From Proteobacteria bacterium UBA1844 (lineage in GTDB: Bacteria; Pseudomonadota; Gammaproteobacteria; Steroidobacterales; Woeseiaceae), in contig DDIS01000202.1 of the NCBI GenBank assembly GCA_002338615.1, positions 1-62,281 of the forward strand: 62,281 nt of DNA, written 5' to 3'. Position numbers and translations under genes: made by a program. The number at the start of each line of letters is the position of its first letter. The first letter of the stretch is position 1. This document shows positions 16,220-24,089 of this stretch, one piece after another. A model generated the notes under the pieces. The model saw nothing but the letters and a program-made list of their open reading frames with translations, had not been told where the DNA came from and made no database searches.

Positions 16220-18034
16220 TTGAGTAGTGAGAAGTCCACAGATAATTCCGCAATGGATGACATGACATCAGAGTTCATCGACATCCTGAAAAAGAACCAG
16301 GAGACCTTCACCAAGCTCATGGCAACACCGCCCCAGGCGATGACAAGCATGCTCGACCCATTCAACGCGTTTGGTTCATTTGCAAAAGGCGCCAAGAAGC
16401 TGGCGGCTGATCCCGGCAAATTGATGCAGGCGAACATGGAGCTTTGGCAGCAACACATGGAGCTTTGGCAAAGTGCGACACTTCAAGCACTCGGTGAGAG
16501 TAACGTAGCTACGACAGACTCCAAAAAGAAAGGCGCAAAAAAGGACACACACAAGAAAGCGGACCGGCGCTTCGCGGCGGACGACTGGGATGAAAATCCT
16601 ATTTTCGATTTCATCCGGCAGTCCTACCTGATTACCAGTAAATGGCTGATCAGCACCATGGCGAGTATCGAAGGTCTGAGTGACGAAGACGCGCGCAAAG
16701 TGGATTTCCACACCAAGCAACTCGCCGATGCGATGTCGCCCAGCAACTTTCTGATGACAAACCCCGAGGTCATCAGGGAGACCGTTGAAAGCGGCGGGCA
16801 GAACCTGGTTCGCGGCCTGCAAAACCTGAGCCGCGACATGCAGGCCGGTGACGGTAGCCTGAAAATAGCGATGACGGATGAGAGTGCCTTCGAGCTGGGC
16901 GTTAACGTGGCCACGACGCCCGGAAAAATCGTCTATCAGAACGACATCCTGCAACTGATCCAGTACGAGCCGAGCACAGACCAGGTACATCGACGGCCGC
17001 TGCTCATATTTCCGCCCTGGATCAACAAGTACTACATTCTTGATCTGCAGCCCGACAACTCTTTCGTGCGTTGGGCCGTGGCCCGCGGCTACACGGTGTT
17101 TGTCGTTTCCTGGGTAAATCCGGACGAGAGTCTCTCGGATAAAACCATGGACGACTATCTCAACGAAGGCATTCTCGAAAGCCTCGATGCTGTTGAGGCA
17201 GCGACCGGTGAGTCCGAAGTAAATCTCATCGGCTACTGCGTTGGCGGGACGTTGACGGGCGCCGCACTCGCCTACATGGCAGCGAAGAATGACAAGCGCG
17301 TCAAGGCTTGTACATTTTTTGCCGCGCAAATGGATTTCAGCGAAGCCGGCGACCTGAAAGTCTTTATCGACGAACAACAGCTGGATAATCTCGACGAACG
17401 GATGCAGGAAACCGGCTATCTCGACGGCGCGGCTATGTCCACGGCATTCAACATGCTGCGCGCAAACGACCTGGTATGGTCGTTCTATGTCAACAACTAC
17501 CTGCTAGGCAAAGAGCCGATGAAGTTCGACCTGCTGTACTGGAATGCCGATGCAACGAGAATGCCTCGCGCGCTGCACATGTATTACCTGCGCGAATGCT
17601 ATTTGAAAAACAACCTTGCAAAGCCCGGTGGGTTGTCCCTGAATGGTGTCCCGATAGACCTCGGCAAAGTCGAGATTCCAATCTATCTGCAGGCGGCAAA
17701 AGAAGACCATATTGCCCCCTACGTATCTGTATTCAAGGCGAAGAACCTGTTTTCCGGTCCAGTGCGCTTTATGCTTGCGGGATCAGGACACATCGCGGGT
17801 GTCGTTAATCCGCCCGGCGCGAAAAAGTACAACTACTGGATGAACGAAGAACAGCCGAACGAGCTTGCCGCATGGCTTGACGGTGCGGAATCGCATCCGG
17901 GTTCGTGGTGGGGCGACTGGAATGACTGGCTGGCACCTCTCTCGGGCGAGCTGGTGGCGGCCCGGATTCCCGGCAGTGGCCAACTCGATGTGATCGAGGA
18001 CGCGCCCGGCAGCTACGCCAGGAAAAAGAGCTAG
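16220..18034 (+). CDS. phaC: Class I poly(3-hydroxyalkanoate) synthase PhaC
   Basis: This 604-residue protein polymerises (R)-3-hydroxyacyl-CoA to PHA on granules. The lipase-like box 'GYCVGGT' holds the catalytic Cys (residue 340). Asp496 in 'AAKEDHIAPY' and His524 in 'GSGHIAGVVN' complete the triad. The length and the 'NPPG.KKYNYW' C-terminal stretch fit class I enzymes, which act as single-subunit types on short-chain substrates. The N-terminal 100 residues are variable and contain 'MELWQQHMELWQ'. The start is TTG at 16220 with AAGGGG at 16207-16212; an ATG at 16253 is the main alternative. No thiolase (phaA) gene is in the window. Confidence 0.95.
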   Translation: MSSEKSTDNSAMDDMTSEFIDILKKNQETFTKLMATPPQAMTSMLDPFNAFGSFAKGAKKLAADPGKLMQANMELWQQHMELWQSATLQALGESNVATTDSKKKGAKKDTHKKADRRFAADDWDENPIFDFIRQSYLITSKWLISTMASIEGLSDEDARKVDFHTKQLADAMSPSNFLMTNPEVIRETVESGGQNLVRGLQNLSRDMQAGDGSLKIAMTDESAFELGVNVATTPGKIVYQNDILQLIQYEPSTDQVHRRPLLIFPPWINKYYILDLQPDNSFVRWAVARGYTVFVVSWVNPDESLSDKTMDDYLNEGILESLDAVEAATGESEVNLIGYCVGGTLTGAALAYMAAKNDKRVKACTFFAAQMDFSEAGDLKVFIDEQQLDNLDERMQETGYLDGAAMSTAFNMLRANDLVWSFYVNNYLLGKEPMKFDLLYWNADATRMPRALHMYYLRECYLKNNLAKPGGLSLNGVPIDLGKVEIPIYLQAAKEDHIAPYVSVFKAKNLFSGPVRFMLAGSGHIAGVVNPPGAKKYNYWMNEEQPNELAAWLDGAESHPGSWWGDWNDWLAPLSGELVAARIPGSGQLDVIEDAPGSYARKKS

Positions 18035-18084
18035 GCTAGAATAAAAATCAAATTCGACCAGGTAATCACGGAGGAGTAAAGCAG

Positions 18085-18849
18085 ATGGAGCTGAGCGGAA
18101 AGGTCATGGTTATTACAGGCGCCAGCAGGGGTCTCGGTGCGGCAATCGCAGCAAGACTGGCGCAAAAGAAGTGTCAACTGGCGCTGATCGATCTCGACCT
18201 TGCGTCACTCGCAGCAACAAAAGCAGCCTGTATCGACAATGGCGCGCAGCGCGTCGAATGTTACGCCGCAAACGTGGCGAACGAAGCGCAAGTAATAGCT
18301 GTCATGCAGGAAATTTCCACCGACTTCGGTGCCCTGCATGGCTTGGTTAACAATGCAGGCATCACCCGCGATGCGCTGACACTGAAGTATCGCGACAATG
18401 AGCTCGTTTCAAAATTGTCGCTCGAACAATGGCAGGCTGTCATCGATGTCAACCTGACTGGTGTGTTCCTGTGCGGCCGGGAAGCGGCGGAAAAAATGGT
18501 CGAGCTGAAATGCGCGGGTTGCATCATCAATATTTCATCAGTTTCACGCCACGGCAATATCGGCCAGCTTAACTACTCAGCAAGCAAAGCAGGCGTCGCC
18601 GCGATGGCCGTTGTTTGGGCCAAGGAACTTGCACACTACGGCATTCGCGCGGCCTCGGTTGCACCGGGGTTCATTGCGACGGAAATGGTGATGTCGATGA
18701 AAGAAGAAGTGCGCACGAAGCTTGCCAGGTCTATCCCTGCGGGACGCCTCGGAGAACCAGACGAAATCGCCAGCACCGTGGAGTTCATTTTTGAAAACGA
18801 CTACATCAATGGGCGCTGCATTGAAGTCGATGGAGCACTACGGCTATAG
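18085..18849 (+). CDS. SDR family oxidoreductase, FabG/PhaB-like
   Basis: This 254-residue classical short-chain dehydrogenase has the cofactor motif 'TGASRGLG', 'NNAG' and the catalytic Ser in 'ISSVSRHG', with Tyr164 and Lys168 in 'YSASK'. It lies 50 nt after phaC with a strong GGAGGAG ribosome site. It is therefore a good candidate for the NADPH-dependent acetoacetyl-CoA or 3-ketoacyl-CoA reductase that supplies PhaC. An insertion 'YRDNELVSKLSLEQW' around residue 105 is slightly longer than in typical FabG. Substrate assignment rests on context, and a general 3-oxoacyl-ACP reductase remains possible. Confidence 0.9.
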   Translation: MELSGKVMVITGASRGLGAAIAARLAQKKCQLALIDLDLASLAATKAACIDNGAQRVECYAANVANEAQVIAVMQEISTDFGALHGLVNNAGITRDALTLKYRDNELVSKLSLEQWQAVIDVNLTGVFLCGREAAEKMVELKCAGCIINISSVSRHGNIGQLNYSASKAGVAAMAVVWAKELAHYGIRAASVAPGFIATEMVMSMKEEVRTKLARSIPAGRLGEPDEIASTVEFIFENDYINGRCIEVDGALRL

Positions 18850-18864
18850 AGTCACGGCCAGCGA

Positions 18865-19818
18865 TCAGACAACGGGCTGCCAGTCCAGGGCGTCCTCTTC
18901 CACTTCGAGCCGAATGCGAGACCAGGCAAGTTCGATATTCTCTGCGCTGCCCGACACATTAAGTTTGAAATTGCCAAGGTCAATTTCCTCGCGCGGCTGG
19001 GTCAGTAGCCGCGTGATGCTACGGGCCGCCTCATGGGTTTCCAGCATGCGTGGCTGCCAGCGGCCGAACACCTTTTTGTTGTCCGCATGGGCCTCCGTCA
19101 TGCTGGTACGAATAAACGGTAGCATCAGGCAAGTGGAACTCACGAGCTCAGCGGACCGTCCGAGATTGACTCGCAGCACCTCCGGCAGGCGTAACACGGC
19201 CCAGTTGGCGACTACATATCCCGGCACCGCGATGCCGGGCTCGATCGCCTGCATTGATGATATGTAGATTATCTGCAATGGTTGATTGTGGTAAACCGCT
19301 TCGGCTGCCCACAGGTGTGTCATCGACACGAAGCCATCGATCTTGGTGTCGAGCACCTGGAAAGATTCGTTGAGGTCACTGATGAACGTCGCACGCACGC
19401 GCGCACGCCGTTCCGCACGGCTCTCGCCGTCGATTTCAGGAAGTGCCCGGCCAAATCGATAGCCGGTCTCGGACAAGCCTGAATTGCAGACAATAATATC
19501 CGGGCCCTTGTTGCCCATCTGCTCAACGACATAGCTGCGCGACGCCCAGAGCTCCGACATGCTGGTGACGTCAGCCTGCAGTGCAAAAGCTGTACCTCCC
19601 TCAGCACTTATTGCGTCGACGAGATCGAAACCATCCCGGTAACTGCTGTGGAAATGCACCCCGACGACGGCTGCACCATTCGCGGCAGCGGCGAGGGCAA
19701 GTGACTGACCGATACCACCGTCCTTGCCCGAGCCCGTTATCAGGACCCGTTTGTCCTTGAATGCACTCGCGAAACCTTTGCCGAATTCGAAAGATGAGTA
19801 TTCTGCCGTGTAGGCCAT
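18865..19818 (-). CDS. Atypical SDR-family protein lacking the catalytic lysine
   Basis: This 317-residue protein has a Rossmann fold with 'ITGSGKDGGIG' as the cofactor loop, longer than the standard TGxxxGIG and resembling the ketoreductase of fungal-type fatty acid synthase. The Ser in 'ISSMQA' and a Tyr 13 residues later are in the usual spacing, but the YxxxK motif reads Y-V-V-A-N, so the lysine is Asn. The family activity is ketoacyl reduction; with Lys missing it may be inactive, use another residue or play a structural role. It converges with the PHA-cluster SDR 15 bp away. GGGGAA precedes its start. A link to PHA metabolism is suggested only by position. Confidence 0.82.
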   Translation of the reverse strand: MAYTAEYSSFEFGKGFASAFKDKRVLITGSGKDGGIGQSLALAAAANGAAVVGVHFHSSYRDGFDLVDAISAEGGTAFALQADVTSMSELWASRSYVVEQMGNKGPDIIVCNSGLSETGYRFGRALPEIDGESRAERRARVRATFISDLNESFQVLDTKIDGFVSMTHLWAAEAVYHNQPLQIIYISSMQAIEPGIAVPGYVVANWAVLRLPEVLRVNLGRSAELVSSTCLMLPFIRTSMTEAHADNKKVFGRWQPRMLETHEAARSITRLLTQPREEIDLGNFKLNVSGSAENIELAWSRIRLEVEEDALDWQPVV

Positions 19819-20203
19819 GACGTTCCCCGATATCGATGCAGGCTACCAATATACGCTTTCAGGTGGCGCAGGTCTTCCTAAGCCCGGACTTGTTGCAATT
19901 GTTGACGAGCTTTACCGTGTCAGGCAGTTCGCTGGTGCGATGTAATCGCGGGGTGAGCGGTCGGTATTTGTACTTCAACACCATATGGCAGATTGAGTAA
20001 GCAGCGCTGCGTCAAAACTCGTTTCGTTTCAGGTAACATCAGCTGGCGGCGCAAGCCGATACATTTGATGGGGGCACTGTTGTCACGGAATGTTGCAAAA
20101 CCAAATGCGCTTAACGGCGTATACAGGCGACCGGCGGCTGCCTGTTTACAGGTGACCGCGAAGTGAAGGCGCATCGAGCACCCACCGCGATTTTCAGGCC
20201 CAG
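19819..20203. other. Divergent intergenic region (385 bp)
   Basis: I see no convincing gene, repeat or RNA here. A possible minus-strand frame at 19920-20174 has no ribosome site or recognisable content. Promoters for the SDR gene (minus) and the TPR gene (plus) must lie in it. Confidence 0.5.
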
Positions 20204-21751
20204 GTGATCCAGAGTTTGAAAACAGTGTTTGGCCGTTTCTGGGCGGAGTTGCGCCGACGGCGCGTGATCAAGACGACCATCGCCTATGTTATCGGCGCGT
20301 GGGTTGTCGTTGAGGCATCCTCCACGGTTTTCCCTGCACTGCTGTTGCCGGACTGGACGGTTACGCTCGTGGTCGTGGCGGCCCTCGTGGCTCTGCCGTT
20401 GGTCGTCGTGCTCGCGTGGATTTTTGATATCGAGCGTAAAGGGGGCGGCGATTCACCCCCACCGCCGGAAGCGACTCCCGTCGCCGATGTTGCTGACAAG
20501 GTAACAGGTGCAGCACGATCGCTGCCGCCCCTTGCCTCGAGCGCACAGACGTCTGTCGCCGTGATGTGCTTCGACAGCCCGCAGGGTGACACGGATTCCG
20601 CTTTGCTCGCACAGGGCATAGCCACAGAGCTGCACCATCTTTTGTCCCGCGTGAATCGCCTGCGAGTTGCCGCGAGACTCTCGTCATTTGCTCACGCAGG
20701 TAGTGCAAGCGATGTGCGCAGTATCGGCAAGTCGCTTGACGTAAGTTTTCTGATCACGGGGTCGGTTATCTGCCTCGGCGAACAGCTGCATGTTACGGTC
20801 GAAATGGATGATACGGGCAGCGGCGTACAGGTCTGGAGCAGGACCTACGATCGCACTCGCCAGGATTTGCTCAATGTACTGAAAGTGATTGCTGAAGATG
20901 TTGCGAGTGCATTCGGTGGCGTGCAGCTCGAGAGCGAAATCCGCCAGGCGGTTGCCTTGCCGACAGCAAACCTGAACGCGTGGAGCAGGGTACAACGTGC
21001 CCGCGGCTACCTGCTGGATTTTACGCCCGCGGCTCTGAACGAGGCGGTGCAGCTGCTCGAAAACGCGTTGCAACTGGACCCTGAATATGCGGCCGCGCGA
21101 GCCGCACTGGCTTCGGTCCTTGCCGAACGCATGATCAATGGTCTCGGCGCAGATGTGGCAACCGACAAGCAGCGCGCCGTGGAGCTTGCAACGATTGCAA
21201 GTGACACGTCGCCAAATGATCCATTCGTGCTCAAGCTTTCAGGTGTTGCCCTGGCGTGCACGGGCCAATATGAAATGGCGCTCATACTGGTTCGTCGTGC
21301 CGTCGGACTGGCGCCCTACGACCTTGGTGCCTGGGGCTACCTCGGCTGGCCGCTCGTGGCGTCGGGCAAAAGCACTGAGCTGGATGAACTGCATCGGATC
21401 ATGCAACGAATGCTCGATTCGGCCCCGTCACACCCGGGCGCGCCGTTTTGGCTATTCCATCGCAGCGTTGCGTCATCACTTGGCGGTGACAACGAACAAG
21501 CCGTGCAGTTAGCGGCCGATTCAGTGCAGCAGAATCCGCGTATACCGATCGTCTGGATGCAGTACGCCAACGCCCTGGGCAGCACCGGCAGGCTTGAGCT
21601 GGCGGAGAAGGCAATCGGTCGCGCACAAGCGGTGGGTCCGTACATGGCGGCACATTACGAAGTGGTTATCAGAGCCATGTGCGGCAACAAGGACGTATTT
21701 GCGAAGCGCGTGACGGGTGTTCGCGCGGTAGCCCGGCAGAAAATTTCCTGA
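20204..21751 (+). CDS. Membrane-anchored TolB/FlgO-like and TPR protein
   Basis: This 515-residue protein starts with a basic cytoplasmic stretch ('ELRRRRVIKTTIAYVIGAWV') and two membrane helices ('TTIAYVIGAWVVVEASSTVF', 'TLVVVAALVALPLVVVLAWI'). After a Pro-rich linker comes the TolB-like domain ('SVAVMCFDSPQGDTDSALLA', about residues 112-245). Several TPR repeats follow to the end. This architecture is common beside two-component, adenylate-cyclase and CadC-type regulators, but no DNA-binding or catalytic domain is present here. It lies directly upstream of the Tad locus on the same strand, so a linked assembly or signalling role is possible. The start is a GTG with a weak ribosome site; GTG at 20225 is an alternative. 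Confidence 0.82.
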   Translation: MIQSLKTVFGRFWAELRRRRVIKTTIAYVIGAWVVVEASSTVFPALLLPDWTVTLVVVAALVALPLVVVLAWIFDIERKGGGDSPPPPEATPVADVADKVTGAARSLPPLASSAQTSVAVMCFDSPQGDTDSALLAQGIATELHHLLSRVNRLRVAARLSSFAHAGSASDVRSIGKSLDVSFLITGSVICLGEQLHVTVEMDDTGSGVQVWSRTYDRTRQDLLNVLKVIAEDVASAFGGVQLESEIRQAVALPTANLNAWSRVQRARGYLLDFTPAALNEAVQLLENALQLDPEYAAARAALASVLAERMINGLGADVATDKQRAVELATIASDTSPNDPFVLKLSGVALACTGQYEMALILVRRAVGLAPYDLGAWGYLGWPLVASGKSTELDELHRIMQRMLDSAPSHPGAPFWLFHRSVASSLGGDNEQAVQLAADSVQQNPRIPIVWMQYANALGSTGRLELAEKAIGRAQAVGPYMAAHYEVVIRAMCGNKDVFAKRVTGVRAVARQKIS

Positions 21752-21966
21752 GTGGACAAATTCTCGGGACCCGTTGAGTAGCTATGCCGGCCGGCAAGAT
21801 AGCGGCACTCGGGGCCAGGCATCGACGATATTCATTGAATGTCAGGCGCTTGACAGACACAGGCAGGTGGCTGGATCTAGTCTGTTTACCGGACATTGGC
21901 AATAGGACAACAGGCGCCAGCCCGGTGATTCCGGCGCTTTTGACTCCCCGTAGGAGATGATGCAAG

Positions 21967-22221
21967 ATGCCGCGTAACAGAACGACAACAACAACAATGC
22001 GTTCGCGACACCTAATACGTCGACGTTGCGGCCCAATAAGAATGTCTTTCGAGCCTGTCAAAAATTTCCTGAAGGACGATCGCGGTGAACACGCGATGGA
22101 GTTCCTCATGATTCTTACGTTCGGCGTATTGCCTATTATTGGCGCCGTGTTCCTGCTTGAAGATGTGCTGCAGGAATACGTGGGGTTCAGTCAGATTTTT
22201 GTCAGTTCACCGTTTTTCTAG
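21967..22221 (+). CDS. Flp/Tad type IVb pilin (divergent)
   Basis: The short protein has the type IVb prepilin cleavage pattern 'DDRG|EHAMEF': Gly at -1, Glu at +5 and Phe at +6, followed by a hydrophobic helix ('LMILTFGVLPIIGAVFLL'). Mature length is about 43 residues, in the Flp range. The SD GGAG at 21953-21956 supports the start at 21967, giving an unusually long basic leader of about 40 residues. Starts at 21997 (after a CAA-rich stretch) or 22042 would give leaders of 30 or 15 residues, the last being typical of Flp. It is the first gene of the Tad locus and the likely substrate of the peptidase at 22593. Confidence 0.82.
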   Translation: MPRNRTTTTTMRSRHLIRRRCGPIRMSFEPVKNFLKDDRGEHAMEFLMILTFGVLPIIGAVFLLEDVLQEYVGFSQIFVSSPFF

Positions 22222-22297
22222 TTGGGGGTCACGACGTAAGCATACGCCGGACGCAGAGCAATTTGAACACACAAAAGATGTGTCAATGGAGGCGATG

Positions 22298-22531
22298 ATG
22301 GAACTTTTGAAGTCACAGTTGTACGGGGATATACGACGTATCGGTAAGTTGATGACGGCTCTACACACAGATGAGCGCGGCGACAACGAAAACCTGGGTC
22401 GCTTACTGATCCTGGCATTGATACTTATACCGCTGATCATTCTGATCGTATTTTTCGGTCAGCAGATCGCTACCGAAGCGAAAGCCCAGTGGGACAAGTT
22501 GTTCGGCAAGCCGGTTAAGCCAGGCGTCTGA
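22298..22531 (+). CDS. Small pilin-like membrane protein
   Basis: This 77-residue protein has a 30-residue polar N-terminus, 'DERGDNENLG' and one long hydrophobic helix ('LLILALILIPLIILIVFFG'). It looks like a second Flp-type subunit, but the +5 Glu of processed prepilins is absent (Leu there), so it may not be cleaved. GGAGG at 22288-22292 fixes the start at 22298; earlier in-frame Met codons at 22286 and 22295 lie on or too near the SD. It sits between the pilin and the prepilin peptidase genes and is probably part of the same operon. Confidence 0.68.
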   Translation: MELLKSQLYGDIRRIGKLMTALHTDERGDNENLGRLLILALILIPLIILIVFFGQQIATEAKAQWDKLFGKPVKPGV

Positions 22532-22592
22532 CGCTGCAGTTGGGGGCAGCGGTGTTGCAAACCTGAGCCCCTGATGAAAGGCGGCGATACCC

Positions 22593-23129
22593 ATGGCCAT
22601 TTCGTTCATAGCTGTACTGATCGTGGTTTCGATCGCCGCCTTTCTCGATATCAGAACGCACCGGATCCCGAACTGGCTGACCTACTCAGCCTGCGCCCTG
22701 GGGCTGCTACTTGCCGCGGCGGCGGCGGGATTCAACGGGCTGCTCAACAGCCTGGCCGGCTTTGCCGCCGCGTTTATCCCGCTGCTGTTGATGTTCATAG
22801 GCGGTTCCGTAGGCGGTGGTGACGTCAAGCTGATGGGCGCCGTTGGTGCGTTGCTCGGTTTCCCGGCAGGACTTAATGCATTGATTTCTTCGATCCTCGT
22901 GGGCGGCTTCTGCGCCGCAATTATCCTGTTGTGGCAGGGTCGCCTGTTTCCCATTCTAAGACGCGCCGCGTCAGTTGCCTGGAGCAAGGTCTACCCACTG
23001 CATGTGCCCTACGCCGCACCACCCGACCACAAGGATTCATTCCCATTTGGTGCAGCGATTGCCGTTGGCACGTGGCTGACCGTGATTTCAATTCAACTCG
23101 GCATGAAGACGCCGGCGCACCTGTTTTAA
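22593..23129 (+). CDS. cpaA: A24-family prepilin peptidase (TadV/CpaA)
   Basis: This 178-residue polytopic protein has the two catalytic aspartates of the TadV/CpaA group: 'FLDIRTHRIPNWLTY' near residue 20 and 'GGGDVKLMGAVGALLGF' near residue 72. It lacks the N-methylation domain of PilD, as expected for type IVb systems. It cleaves Flp prepilins and TadE/F-type pseudopilins after Gly at the cytoplasmic face of the inner membrane. Its substrates in this locus are the products at 21967, 23147 and 26011. AAAGG lies 11 nt upstream of the start. Confidence 0.94.
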   Translation: MAISFIAVLIVVSIAAFLDIRTHRIPNWLTYSACALGLLLAAAAAGFNGLLNSLAGFAAAFIPLLLMFIGGSVGGGDVKLMGAVGALLGFPAGLNALISSILVGGFCAAIILLWQGRLFPILRRAASVAWSKVYPLHVPYAAPPDHKDSFPFGAAIAVGTWLTVISIQLGMKTPAHLF

Positions 23130-23146
23130 GGCGGGGTGACGAGACA

Positions 23147-24085
23147 ATGAGCGTTGACTTGAGTTACCTCGATCGTATCGCGGAACTCAAGTTATACGCT
23201 GCGATTGCCTGGGCGGCGGCGGCACTGGCGCTTGTTCTGCTGTTGATTGTCTCGCTGCGCGTCAGCGCAAGATTCGCTCCTGCCGGCTCGGCTGCCTCGC
23301 GACTGAAGGGTTTGCATGTTGATCGCAATGCCACCGCATCCATGGAATACCTGCTGGTGCTTATGCCATTTTTGGTTATCGTCATGACGGTCTGGCAATT
23401 CGCGTTCATGGTCAACGCGCGCCTGCATCTTGGCTACGCTACTTTTGCGGCAGCGCGCAGTGCAGCGGTCATGATTCCTGCGGAGCTGCAGGGCGAGGCG
23501 GCCGGCAAGCTGAACAAGGAAAGCAGCAACAAGGAATCCAAATGGACGCGCATCGAGCGCGCTGCCCGACCAGGGACCATTGCAATTTCCCCTGGTTCGG
23601 CCGGTGATGCCGCCGGCGTGTACGCGGCTCACAATATCAAGAATGCTATCTCGGGCGGCAGCTTCAACGCCCCGCAGACGCCCGATGCGCTGGGCACGAT
23701 CGGGCGCATTACGCTGATGTCGATGCACATGTGCGATTTTCCGATATTTTGTCCACCAGAGGCACTGACCGGCACCCGGCCTTTGCGCGCAGCCGTAAAA
23801 GACTTTTACGCGCAAAACATGACCAAGGTCAGTATCGCCGGGAAGGATAGCAGCGCTGCGGACGTGGATCTCAGTGGCCAGGAAGTTGTGAACGTGCGCG
23901 TGGACTACGTCCTCTGGTTACAGGTGCCGTGGGTTGGTCGCTTGCTGGAGGCCATGTTCAACAATTCTTTGAACGAGCAAACCGGCGAGCCAAAACTCTT
24001 TAATCCCTACCCCTCGATAACCTTGTCCGAGGAAACCAGCATCAATCTCTGGTTCAAGAAACGTGCCACCGAGCCTTGCAGTTAA
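23147..24085 (+). CDS. TadE-like minor pseudopilin
   Basis: From the Met at 23147 the protein is 312 residues. A membrane helix near the N-terminus ('AAIAWAAAALALVLLLIVSL') precedes the TadE-type segment 'RNATASMEYLLVLMPFLVIV' at about residue 64, which has Glu and Tyr at the expected +5/+6 spacing. An extracytoplasmic domain of about 220 residues follows, with two nearby cysteines in 'MCDFPIFCPPEAL'. Having a membrane helix ahead of the processing site is unusual. The frame is open upstream inside the peptidase gene, but that part is a shadow. It is followed after 4 nt by the TadG-like gene. Confidence 0.85.
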   Translation: MSVDLSYLDRIAELKLYAAIAWAAAALALVLLLIVSLRVSARFAPAGSAASRLKGLHVDRNATASMEYLLVLMPFLVIVMTVWQFAFMVNARLHLGYATFAAARSAAVMIPAELQGEAAGKLNKESSNKESKWTRIERAARPGTIAISPGSAGDAAGVYAAHNIKNAISGGSFNAPQTPDALGTIGRITLMSMHMCDFPIFCPPEALTGTRPLRAAVKDFYAQNMTKVSIAGKDSSAADVDLSGQEVVNVRVDYVLWLQVPWVGRLLEAMFNNSLNEQTGEPKLFNPYPSITLSEETSINLWFKKRATEPCS

Positions 24086-24089
24086 CGTC

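Noticed and set aside
16376..17377. Long minus-strand open frame (333 codons) opposite phaC
   Set aside because: Antisense shadow of a confirmed PHA synthase; no domain and no ribosome site.
19920..20174. Minus-strand open frame in the 385-bp divergent gap
   Set aside because: No ribosome site and no recognisable content; its length is expected by chance.
21850..21879. TTGACA upstream of the pilin gene as a promoter
   Set aside because: The -35 is perfect but the best -10 candidates (GGATCT or GATCTA) are poor, so I did not call a promoter.
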